From contig PMLN01000231.1 in assembly GCA_003158885.1 (NCBI GenBank), forward strand, positions 1-19,119: 19,119 bases of DNA. Reading direction: 5' to 3'. The position numbers and the translations under genes are program-made. The notes under the pieces are model-generated. The model worked only from the letters and a program-made list of their open reading frames with translations. It was not told where the DNA came from and did no database searches. The DNA is from Anaerolineae bacterium (lineage in GTDB: Bacteria > Chloroflexota > Anaerolineae > Anaerolineales > Villigracilaceae). Shown here piece by piece: positions 1-6,576 of the stretch (position 1 is its first letter; every line of letters starts with the position of its first letter).

Positions 1-70
1 CGGCACCAAGGGCAAGGGAGACAGGAAGGATAAAGAGCAAGTCCTTTAGGGAAAGTATTCTAGGTTGCAT
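1..70 (-). CDS. Truncated CDS, N-terminus only, hydrophobic start
   Basis: Reading leftward from an ATG at 70-68, the frame stays open to the window edge and gives 23 residues. It begins MQPRILSLKD and continues into the hydrophobic stretch LLFILPVSLALGA, which looks like a signal peptide or first membrane helix. No clear Shine-Dalgarno lies upstream; a TAGAAT at about 82-87 on the minus strand could be a -10 box. The rest of the gene is outside the window, so the product cannot be named. It could also be a chance open frame. Confidence 0.35.
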   Translation of the reverse strand, partial: MQPRILSLKDLLFILPVSLALGA

Positions 71-196
71 AACGGGGATATTCTACCCTACATGATTTGA
101 GGCTAGAGTAGAGGTTTAAAACGATGAATTAAACTTCCCCGAAGGGACAAGGATATTGTATCCAGATAAAGGAGGGCAGTATTGCACCAGCGAACA

Positions 197-232
197 ATAA
201 AAAAATCCCAAGAGGTTGATCCTTGGGATTTT
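197..232 (-). terminator. Rho-independent terminator of the methylase gene
   Basis: An 11-bp perfect inverted repeat (AAAATCCCAAG at 202-212, CTTGGGATTTT at 222-232) with a 9-nt loop is followed, on the minus strand, by a T-rich tract. It lies 22 bp past the methylase stop codon, where an intrinsic terminator is expected. The rest of 71-254 shows no gene I can support. Confidence 0.8.
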
Positions 233-254
233 CACTGCCATGCTATAATCAGAA

Positions 255-1157
255 CTAATAGGTTTCAGAGTCTTCCATAACCATTCGGATTTGTCGCACT
301 TCTTTGCTGCCGAAATGCGAGATATATGAGCTATCGGGCATATAGTTTGTGACAAGAACTTCTTTGTTTATCACGCGTTCCCGGCCTTCTTTTTTGGCCT
401 TCATGCCTGAGGTAGATTGAACAGGGATAACATATTTTTCTGGATAAAGTTCCCGGATTTGAGGAATATCATAAGAGGATAAAATCCACTTACATTCCGC
501 TTTATGAAGACGTTTCGCCAGTTCTCGATGCTCTTCCCAATCCCGCATGTTATGGGCATAATTAACCCCGTTATCAGGATATGGCGGGTCAATATACATC
601 ACAGAGTTGGCACGGTCGTAACGGTCAATGCAAACTCTCCAATCAAGATTTTCAATGATGACCGTTTTGAGTCTATCATAGACAGGAGTAATGCGCTCTT
701 TCAAAGTTTTCAATGCGCCGATCAAACGATTGCCATGTCCGCCATCTGAAATGCTGGTTTGAAAACGCGGATATTTCAACTCGCCGCCCCAACCAGCCAT
801 GATCAAGTAGTAAAAGCGATGAGCACGTTGTATATCGGTAAGCGTTTCTGCATCCAATGAGGCTAATCGTTCAAATTCAGCACGAGAGACAAGTTCTAAC
901 TCAAATGACTGAATGAATTCTTCAGGTTTTTGCTTGATCACGCGAAAGAAGGTAACAAGTTCCTGGTCAATGTCATTAATCACTTCGACATCGCTTGGCG
1001 GCTTCCCAAACAATACCCAAGCGGCTCCCGCAAAAGGTTCAACATAGCATGTGTGTTTGGGCAAGAGCGATATGATTTGCTTGCGGAGGCGCGATTTACC
1101 GCCAACCCACTTAAAAGGGCTGTTGACCATCTCATGTTCACCAATAGTCGATGCCAT
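255..1157 (-). CDS. Dam-family (D12 class) DNA adenine-N6 methyltransferase of an R-M system
   Basis: Transfers a methyl group from S-adenosylmethionine to N6 of adenine in DNA and would protect the host from the neighbouring endonuclease. From the chosen start (300 aa) the family hallmarks are in order: FKWVGGK at residues 15-21, the AdoMet motif YVEPFAGAAWVLF at 38-50, and the catalytic DPPY at 190-193. The ATG at 1157 is preferred because AAAGGA sits about 11 nt upstream and because a consensus promoter (-10 at 1189-1194) overlaps the earlier ATG at 1190 and TTG at 1217, leaving them upstream of the predicted transcript start. An ATG at 1130 is also possible. The gene diverges from an XRE regulator and a probable endonuclease. 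The recognition sequence cannot be read from the sequence; GATC is only one option. Confidence 0.92.
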   Translation of the reverse strand: MASTIGEHEMVNSPFKWVGGKSRLRKQIISLLPKHTCYVEPFAGAAWVLFGKPPSDVEVINDIDQELVTFFRVIKQKPEEFIQSFELELVSRAEFERLASLDAETLTDIQRAHRFYYLIMAGWGGELKYPRFQTSISDGGHGNRLIGALKTLKERITPVYDRLKTVIIENLDWRVCIDRYDRANSVMYIDPPYPDNGVNYAHNMRDWEEHRELAKRLHKAECKWILSSYDIPQIRELYPEKYVIPVQSTSGMKAKKEGRERVINKEVLVTNYMPDSSYISHFGSKEVRQIRMVMEDSETY

Positions 1158-1172
1158 AAAGTAATTGTCCTT

Positions 1173-1189
1173 TGTCTCTACTAGAGACA
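1173..1189. promoter_or_regulatory. Perfect dyad (operator candidate) in the R-M divergent promoter region
   Basis: TGTCTCTA-C-TAGAGACA is a perfect 17-bp palindrome with 8-bp arms. It touches the methylase -10 box and covers its predicted transcription start (about 1182), and it lies upstream of the XRE gene. This is where a controller (C) protein or similar repressor would bind to time methylase against endonuclease expression. That the adjacent XRE protein is the ligand is inferred. Confidence 0.65.
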
Positions 1190-1217
1190 TTTTATCATAC
1201 TCTTTTCTACCTGTCAA
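1189..1217 (-). promoter_or_regulatory. Sigma70-type promoter for the methylase
   Basis: On the minus strand TTGACA (1217-1212) and TAAAAT (1194-1189) are separated by exactly 17 bp: a consensus -35 and a 5/6 -10. The predicted start point falls inside the 17-bp dyad at 1173-1189. On the plus strand a weaker pair, TTGTCT (1172-1177) and TATCAT (1193-1198) with a 15-bp spacer, may serve the XRE gene from the same segment. Confidence 0.7.
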
Positions 1218-1230
1218 TGAAATTTTCGAT

Positions 1231-1452
1231 ATGAAACGATTTGGCGAAAAACTCCGCGTATTACGAACGAGTAGAGAGATGACTCTGAAGGAACTTGCTT
1301 ACGCCTTGGGACTCACCGCACATGGCTATATCAGTGAAATCGAAGCAGGAAAGAAAAAGCCAACTGCTGATTTTGTTTTGAAAGTTGCCCGTTATTTCAA
1401 GATTACGACCGATGAGCTTTTGAAAGACGAACTTGAAGTAGGCAGAAAATGA
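1231..1452 (+). CDS. XRE/Cro-type HTH regulator, probable R-M controller (C) protein
   Basis: A 73-aa protein made almost entirely of one helix-turn-helix domain: MKRFGEKLRVLR, then the TLKELAYALGLTAHGYISEI and PTADFVLKVARYF helices typical of the Cro/C1 fold. It should bind DNA as a dimer. Size and position match controller proteins of type II R-M systems, which activate or repress the endonuclease and methylase genes. Start: the ATG at 1231 begins right at the domain; an open extension back to 1165 would run through the promoter and operator and is not favoured. No strong Shine-Dalgarno is visible. Its stop overlaps the endonuclease start (ATGA at 1449-1452), so the two are probably translationally coupled. 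The dyad at 1173-1189 is the obvious candidate target. Confidence 0.85.
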   Translation: MKRFGEKLRVLRTSREMTLKELAYALGLTAHGYISEIEAGKKKPTADFVLKVARYFKITTDELLKDELEVGRK

Positions 1453-2267
1453 CAGTACCCTTTATCCATAGAAATCCGACAAAAAAAGAATTTGAGCGTT
1501 TCCGCTTGATACTGAGCACTTATCAGGATGGAAGCGGGCAGCAAGCCGCAAAGGACCTACAAACTTTGCCTGGCTGGCGGGATTTTGAACGATCGGCTGC
1601 TCTTGCGTTTGGTGGCATAGCACAAGAAAGCAAATTCATTTTCGATGTTCTTATTCCTGATCCAAAACGAAAAGATGTCTATTTTGGTCTCTCATGTAAA
1701 ATGCGCCGGACATTGAATGATACGAGGCGAACAGGCCGAGTAACGCTTGAACTATCCAATTCTTCCGGTACGTTTTGGGAACAGTTAGGACAAATTGGAA
1801 TTAACCAACAAAATTACAAAGGCAAGCCGCTTGAAGTCGCTCAAGCGCTACTTGCTCAAGAAAAAGAATGGCATGATTCAGCGGGACTTGATAGAGACGG
1901 CGCTGTGGATTTAGATCGAAGCTTCTATTTAGCTCTTTCCTGGAACACTCAAGGCGAATATCAGCTGTTTAAATTTTCCCTTCAGTTACCAAGTCCTACT
2001 CAATTAACTTGGGACTTCCCCATGGTTAAAAATAATGGAGAAGAAAGACATGGCCGCCGCTTACGCGGCCAAGATCAATATGGAACTCTTTTTGAGTGGT
2101 ACGGCGAATCTGGCGGACAGTTGAAATATTATCCATTAGTGGAAAATGCGCTTTGGAAATCAGAAGTTTTCAATCTTGAACCATTGCCTAAAAACTGGCA
2201 GGCAAAACACGGTATCCTGAAAAAAGCAAAAGATTATTTTCCAGATCGCTGGAATAATCTGATTTAA
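1449..2267 (+). CDS. Probable type II restriction endonuclease (uncharacterised family)
   Basis: A 272-aa soluble protein starting in an ATGA overlap with the controller gene and sitting opposite a DNA adenine methylase, the usual place for the restriction subunit. I do not recognise the family. A possible PD-(D/E)xK-type core can be seen: FERSAALAF (46-54), FDVLIPD with D66, YFGLSCKMR with S82-C83-K84, then VTLELSNSS with E101. The order acid, SxK, later glutamate fits the nuclease fold, but the usual D/E before xK is replaced by Ser. The C-terminal half has no motif I can name. Function is inferred mainly from context; it could instead be another R-M accessory protein. The gene is visibly more AT-rich than the MFS gene downstream, consistent with transfer as a unit. 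Confidence 0.7.
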   Translation: MTVPFIHRNPTKKEFERFRLILSTYQDGSGQQAAKDLQTLPGWRDFERSAALAFGGIAQESKFIFDVLIPDPKRKDVYFGLSCKMRRTLNDTRRTGRVTLELSNSSGTFWEQLGQIGINQQNYKGKPLEVAQALLAQEKEWHDSAGLDRDGAVDLDRSFYLALSWNTQGEYQLFKFSLQLPSPTQLTWDFPMVKNNGEERHGRRLRGQDQYGTLFEWYGESGGQLKYYPLVENALWKSEVFNLEPLPKNWQAKHGILKKAKDYFPDRWNNLI

Positions 2268-2312
2268 AACATTTCAATATTCCACCTACCAATTCATCTG
2301 CAAGTTTGCTTG

Positions 2313-2384
2313 CTAAAATCCATCCAATATATGGCGGGCGCAGGCAATCCAGGTATAGTTTTCCACAGCAGTGCGGTGTTCAAT
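2313..2384 (-). pseudogene. Orphan 3' end of a GT4 glycosyltransferase gene
   Basis: In the minus-strand frame this stretch reads TAVENYTWIACARHILDGF then a stop. It matches the C-terminus of the intact glycosyltransferase at 3918-5096 (VVENYTWLARARKLLDGLF, stop) almost residue for residue, and the DNA is plainly similar over about 50 bp. The same frame continues upstream to around 2470 without clear homology, and the oppositely oriented MFS gene then begins, so the body of the gene is missing. It is best read as the scar of a recombination or deletion next to the R-M module. The rest of the 2268-2503 gap shows nothing else I can support. Confidence 0.6.
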
Positions 2385-2503
2385 ACAAACAAAACCATTT
2401 CCCCCCACTTCAGTAATACGACTATAATCCATGCGGGATGGGTATTGAAGCGCCCCAGTCCGAAAAGATTACGCTGGAAACAAAGCACCAGGAAAATAAA
2501 TCC

Positions 2504-3739
2504 ATGACATCCAACGCCAACCACGCACCGCGCACCAAAGTAAACCTATTAATGCTGGCATACATCGCTTTTGTTACGCTGGGACTGCCGAGCGGCCTAT
2601 TAGGCGTGGCATGGCCCACCATGCGGAAAGATTTTGCGTTACCGCTGGACGCGATGGGGTTCCTGCTTGTTTCCTCCACCGTGGGATACATGCTCTCAAG
2701 CTTTTTTATCGCCCGACTGATTAACCGTTTTGGGATCGGTCCGCTACTGATATGTTCCAGCCTGTTCTCCGCCATCGCCTCGTTCGGCTACACCATTGCA
2801 CCCGCATGGAGCGTGATCATCGCCCTGGGTGTGCTTGGCGGATTTGGGTCGGGAGTGATGGATGCAGGGCTCAATACCTACCTGGCTGCCGAATACAATC
2901 AGGGCCAGATGCAGTGGCTGCATGCCAGTTTTGGCATGGGCGCCACGATTGGCCCAATCATGATGACCGCGGGACTGGCTCGATTTGCATCCTGGCGACC
3001 CGGATATATCTTCGTCGGCAGCGTGATGGTGCTGATGACGGCCTGTTTTTTGTTCACCCTTTCCGCCTGGAAACGGCCCCAAAAACCATCCGTTGAAACG
3101 GCGGAAACCGATGACAGCGAGCGCGGTTTGATGGACTACCAGACCTCCCTATGGAAGACCCTGCTCCGACCCATCACCTGGGTAAGCATTGTCATGTTCC
3201 TGCTCTATACCGGTGCAGAACTCACCCTGGGCAACTGGACTTACACGCTCTTTACCGAAGGCCGCGGGATAAGCCCACAATTAGCCGGGCTTTGGGCTGG
3301 CGGTTTTTGGGCAACTTTCACCATCGGGCGCGTTTTAGCCGGGTTATATGCGCAACGCGTGCGGCTTAACACATTGATGCTGGGCGGGATGGCGCTGGCC
3401 CTGGTGGGCGCGGTCCTGTTCTGGTGGAACCCGCTGCCACTGGTCAGTGTATTAGGCGTATTTTTAACAGGCTTTGCAATGGCGCCCATCTTCCCGGGTT
3501 TGGTTTCAAGCACCAGCCAGCGCGTGGGGCCACAACACGCGGCCAACACCATCGGGATCCAAATCAGCGCGGCCGGTTTAGGCGGCGCATTGCTGCCCTC
3601 CCTGGCCGGTATTCTGGCACGGCGTGTATCGCTGGAAACCATCCCGGTCATGCTTTCGGTCTCCCTGTTGGGATTGCTTATGCTGTATTTCTTCTCGCTG
3701 CGGGCAAAGAGGCAGGAGAAATCCTCTCCAGAAATTTGA
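2504..3739 (+). CDS. Major facilitator superfamily (MFS) transporter
   Basis: A 411-aa integral membrane protein with about 12 hydrophobic helices arranged in two halves, joined by a polar loop rich in Glu, Thr and Asp (about residues 195-215). Family signs include LGLPSGLLGVAWPTMRKDF after the first helix, ARLINRFG in the helix 2-3 loop, and DAGLNTYLAAEYNQGQMQWL followed by HASFGMGATIGP, a pattern I associate with the FucP-like/sugar-efflux side of MFS. The substrate cannot be told. The start at 2504 is preferred over an in-frame ATG at 2438 because AGGA lies 10 nt upstream and the extra 22 residues are polar and lie next to the pseudogene scar. It converges on the glycosyltransferase gene across a palindromic element at 3750-3863. 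Confidence 0.88.
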   Translation: MTSNANHAPRTKVNLLMLAYIAFVTLGLPSGLLGVAWPTMRKDFALPLDAMGFLLVSSTVGYMLSSFFIARLINRFGIGPLLICSSLFSAIASFGYTIAPAWSVIIALGVLGGFGSGVMDAGLNTYLAAEYNQGQMQWLHASFGMGATIGPIMMTAGLARFASWRPGYIFVGSVMVLMTACFLFTLSAWKRPQKPSVETAETDDSERGLMDYQTSLWKTLLRPITWVSIVMFLLYTGAELTLGNWTYTLFTEGRGISPQLAGLWAGGFWATFTIGRVLAGLYAQRVRLNTLMLGGMALALVGAVLFWWNPLPLVSVLGVFLTGFAMAPIFPGLVSSTSQRVGPQHAANTIGIQISAAGLGGALLPSLAGILARRVSLETIPVMLSVSLLGLLMLYFFSLRAKRQEKSSPEI

Positions 3740-3749
3740 TTTTTATTTG

Positions 3750-3863
3750 CTACCGTACAAAACCATTTTGGGACGCTGATGAACGCTGAAAACGCGGATT
3801 TTTAATTGGTTTTTCCGCGTGAATCCGCGCTCGTCCGCGTCCAATTTCCGAAATGTACGGTAG
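3750..3863. repeat. 114-bp imperfect palindromic intergenic element
   Basis: Outer arms CTACCGTACA (3750-3759) and TGTACGGTAG (3854-3863) are perfect inverted repeats. Inside them, GGACGCTGATGAACGCTGA... (from 3771) and its partner ending TCGTCCGCGTCC (3842) form a second, mismatched stem of about 28 bp. The whole unit fills most of the gap between the convergent MFS and glycosyltransferase genes. It could fold into a large hairpin and may end transcription from both sides. The GCTGATGAACGC/TCCGCG style is typical of dispersed intergenic repeats, but copy number cannot be judged here. Confidence 0.6.
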
Positions 3864-3917
3864 AGAAATTTTTATATCATCTGTACTTGCCCGAATTGAG
3901 TAATGCCACCCCACGTA

Positions 3918-5096
3918 CTAAAATAATCCATCCAATAGTTTCCGGGCGCGGGCAAGCCAGGTGTAGTTTTCCACAACCAGACGCGCTTGTTTGGCAAACA
4001 TAAGGCGACGAGGCGCATAGGAGAGCAAGCCTTCCAGCGCAACCTGCCAGGCAGCCGCATCATCGGGAGGACAGAAGACCGCATTGGATTCATTCAGCAC
4101 TTCGCGGATCACGGGCAGGTCGCTGGTGAGGATCGCGCGTTCGGCGGCCATGTATTCGAACATCTTCATGGGGCTGGCGACGGCGGCGGAATCGGCGGAA
4201 CCGCTGGAACCGAAGATCGAACGCGCATAGGGCATGAGCAACACGTCGGCGGCGGATTGATAGAAGGGAAGATCGCGATTGGGAATGAAGCCGGTGAAGA
4301 TCACATTGGGCGAGGAGGCTTTGGCGCGCCACTGCTCGACGTCCTGCGGGCGTCCGCCCACCCACACAAATTGCGCAGATGGTATCCTGCGCGCCAGATC
4401 GAGGAAGAGTTCAACACCGCGGCCAGCGTAGAGATGGCCGGTACACATGACCGTGGGGGATTCGGTCAAGTTCAACTGGCGGCGCGCGGTGACCGGATCG
4501 GGTAAGGAAGTGAAGCGTTCCAAATCCACGCCGTTGGGAGCAATGACGATTTCATGCGGAGCGAGGCGCACATCAAATTGATCCTGCAAAACATCCACCA
4601 AAGCACGCGTGATGGAGGCTAGGCGCTTGCGGCCGTGCAAACGTCCAAATGCGCGATGCCAGGAGGGACCAAACCAGCCAGAAGGCTGAATGTGAATCTC
4701 AAAGATGACGGGCAGGTGCGCAAGCAAACCGAAGACCGAAGAGTGAACAGACCAAGTGTAAAGCAGATCAGGCTTCAAGGCACAAGCGCGTTGAACGGCC
4801 TGCCAGGTAAACAAGCGGCGATCAAAGGAGGATAACCATTCGATGGGAAAGGCCGTTTGAAGACCATAGAGGGAGGTGATTTCGTCGGAAGGGAGACGGG
4901 GGATGAGAGACCGGAGACCGGAGACAGAAGACCGAAGACCGTGGAGCGTAGACGGGGGATGGGAGTCGGGGTTGGCGGGGACGATGAGCCTAAGATCATG
5001 ACCGAGTTGAACCAGGGCCTGACAGGCCTTCATGACCTGGATGCTGTTGGCGGTATCGGAAGGGATACGCGAAGCGGCAATGGCAACGATCTTCAT
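3918..5096 (-). CDS. Glycosyltransferase, GT4-like (GT-B fold)
   Basis: A 392-aa cytoplasmic or membrane-associated sugar transferase likely to extend the lipid-linked polysaccharide unit made by this cluster. The N-terminal Rossmann half starts MKIVAIAASRIPSDTANSIQ; APNGVDLERF (186-195) leads into the C-terminal half with CTGHLYAGRGVELFLDLARR, FVWVGG, VIFTGFIPNRDLPFYQSAADVLLMPY, and the nucleotide-sugar binding SPMKMFEYMAAER (308-320). Donor and acceptor cannot be deduced. Residues 43-69 are an odd Ser/Pro/Leu/Arg-rich insert encoded by an array of 7-bp repeats (4892-4968). The last 20 codons have a degraded copy at 2313-2384. It is the last gene of the minus-strand cluster, 139 bp after the flippase gene, with no clear Shine-Dalgarno. 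Confidence 0.9.
   Translation of the reverse strand: MKIVAIAASRIPSDTANSIQVMKACQALVQLGHDLRLIVPANPDSHPPSTLHGLRSSVSGLRSLIPRLPSDEITSLYGLQTAFPIEWLSSFDRRLFTWQAVQRACALKPDLLYTWSVHSSVFGLLAHLPVIFEIHIQPSGWFGPSWHRAFGRLHGRKRLASITRALVDVLQDQFDVRLAPHEIVIAPNGVDLERFTSLPDPVTARRQLNLTESPTVMCTGHLYAGRGVELFLDLARRIPSAQFVWVGGRPQDVEQWRAKASSPNVIFTGFIPNRDLPFYQSAADVLLMPYARSIFGSSGSADSAAVASPMKMFEYMAAERAILTSDLPVIREVLNESNAVFCPPDDAAAWQVALEGLLSYAPRRLMFAKQARLVVENYTWLARARKLLDGLF
4892..4968. repeat. Heptamer repeat array inside the glycosyltransferase gene
   Basis: Read on the plus strand the 77 bp divide without gaps into 11 related heptamers: GGAGACG, GGGGATG, AGAGACC, GGAGACC, GGAGACA, GAAGACC, GAAGACC, GTGGAGC, GTAGACG, GGGGATG, GGAGTCG. 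It encodes the low-complexity residues 43-69 between the first beta-alpha unit and the next conserved block. Because 77 is not a multiple of 3, small compensating changes must have kept the frame open. Confidence 0.7.
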
Positions 5097-5130
5097 GCGT
5101 ATCGTTTTCTCAAATTAATGCCGGACAAAA

Positions 5131-5190
5131 AATTGAACCGCGAAGTTCGCCAAGCACGCAAAGAAAGATTCTTGAACTTTGCGGTTAATT
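5131..5190. repeat. Short palindromic intergenic repeat
   Basis: AACCGCGAAGTTC (5136-5148) and GAACTTTGCGGTT (5174-5186) are inverted copies matching at 12 of 13 positions, flanked by AATT on both sides. The element lies in the 139-bp gap between the flippase and glycosyltransferase genes and is not followed by a T-tract on the minus strand. It resembles dispersed intergenic hairpins rather than a terminator. Confidence 0.5.
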
Positions 5191-5235
5191 TCGCATGGAT
5201 TGGATGCACAACGCGACATTGAGAAAAGCAGGTCT

Positions 5236-6576
5236 TCATGCAGAAATTTCCTTTTGATGAAGAACCGTGAGGCCGCGCCAGACGATCCAGCCGATGGCCA
5301 CCACAAAGAAGCCCGAAACAATGGCGGATTCCGCCAGATAGCCAAAACGAGGCACGAGCAAAAAGATCAAAGCGATCTCAACCGCGCCGACCACGGTCAT
5401 GGCCATCAACGGAAAACCGGGCTGGCCGAAGGCCAACAAGAGCGGACGATTCCAATGGAAGATATTCGCGACGCCAAAGCCGATCAGCAAAATGACCAAC
5501 GAGAAATAGGCAGGCGCGGCACTGGCGCCGTATACAAACGGCACAATCCACCAACCGAAGGCGACCAAGGCGCCGCCGGCCGCGAGAGTCCAGCCGCCCG
5601 CAATGGCGCTGACGCGGCGCAAGAGACGCTTGGTCTCCTGCCATTGATGCAAGGCAATGCTGCGCGCGAGTTCCGCATAGGTCGGCCAGATGAAGGGTTC
5701 GATGGGCAGAGCCACCATATTGACCAGATTCAAAGCGAGCTTGAAATAACCCACTTCGGTGAGGGAGCGAAGAGCGGTGAGGTACAAGGGCGCATTATCA
5801 CGGACAAAAAGATTGACCGTGCCATTCAAGTTGGTGTTGATGGCAAAGCCGCCAATGGAACGCCAGTCGGTGAGCTGGCGAAGCGGAGCACGAGCCCAGC
5901 CCTTGCCCAGTCTTTTGTTTAACTCGCGCACCGCAAAATAAATCACGGCGATACCGGTGAAGGTCTTGCCCACAAGATAAGCCGTCAAGATATCCATGAC
6001 GCCGCGCTTCAAGAGGAAATCCACGAAGACCATGACGGCCGTGATGATGCTTTGAACCAGGTTGATGACCGCCACGCGGTCGAAACGGTCGGTAGCCTGA
6101 AGGACGCCGGTCGAAGTTTCAAAAATCAGATTCGATAAGAGAGAAAGTCCATAGAAGGCGAAAAGTGGCGCGGTGGAGGGGTCTTTCGCAAAAGTACGCG
6201 CCGCCCAGGGAGTCAAGGCCAATAAAACTAAATAGGCAATCACGGAAGTGACGGCTTCCACCAACCCAATGCCTTTGGCAATGGCGGCGGCGCGCTCAAG
6301 TTTCTCCTCCGCCAGCGCCTCGCCCAAGTATTTCACCACCACTTCACTCATGCGAAAGGAAAGCAAGCGGTTCACGTTGGAGGCAAACAAGATGATGGCG
6401 CCGGAGACAAGCCCGTAGCCGCCCATGCCGAGCAGGCGCACGACAAAGATACCCTGCGCAAAACTCAAGGCAGCCGAGATGGTGGTGGAACTAAACAGAT
6501 AGCCGCTGTTGCGCACCACGCGGCGCAGGATGTTATCGGCGCGCCATGAGGCAATCCGACGACGCAAGGAGTTCAC
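5236..6576 (-). CDS. Wzx-like polysaccharide flippase (MATE/MOP superfamily)
   Basis: A 446-aa polytopic membrane protein, the normal size for oligosaccharide-lipid flippases, with about 12-14 hydrophobic segments. The N-terminal part (VRNSGYLFSSTTISAALSFAQG, then IFVVRLLGMGGYGLVSGAI) is typical of the polysaccharide-export branch. It would move the undecaprenyl-linked repeat unit to the outer face of the membrane. Translation starts with GTG at 6576, overlapping the epimerase stop (GTGA), so the two genes are coupled. The C-terminus ends in a short polar tail. Specificity cannot be read; no Wzy polymerase is visible in the window. Confidence 0.88.
   Translation of the reverse strand: MNSLRRRIASWRADNILRRVVRNSGYLFSSTTISAALSFAQGIFVVRLLGMGGYGLVSGAIILFASNVNRLLSFRMSEVVVKYLGEALAEEKLERAAAIAKGIGLVEAVTSVIAYLVLLALTPWAARTFAKDPSTAPLFAFYGLSLLSNLIFETSTGVLQATDRFDRVAVINLVQSIITAVMVFVDFLLKRGVMDILTAYLVGKTFTGIAVIYFAVRELNKRLGKGWARAPLRQLTDWRSIGGFAINTNLNGTVNLFVRDNAPLYLTALRSLTEVGYFKLALNLVNMVALPIEPFIWPTYAELARSIALHQWQETKRLLRRVSAIAGGWTLAAGGALVAFGWWIVPFVYGASAAPAYFSLVILLIGFGVANIFHWNRPLLLAFGQPGFPLMAMTVVGAVEIALIFLLVPRFGYLAESAIVSGFFVVAIGWIVWRGLTVLHQKEISA

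Noticed and set aside
116..355. 79-codon minus-strand open frame past the methylase end
   Set aside because: It runs through the methylase 3' end and its terminator hairpin and has no domain or ribosome binding site.
1165..1230. N-terminal extension of the XRE protein starting at 1165
   Set aside because: It would translate through the promoter and operator region, and the added residues are not part of the HTH fold.
2301..2314. Small hairpin GCAAG-TTTG-CTTGC after the endonuclease stop as a terminator
   Set aside because: Only a 5-bp stem and no T-tract after it.
4185..4211. Three 9-bp units (GGCGGAATC, GGCGGAACC, GCTGGAACC) in the glycosyltransferase gene
   Set aside because: It simply encodes a short Gly/Ser/Ala loop in frame; three imperfect units are not enough to call a repeat array.
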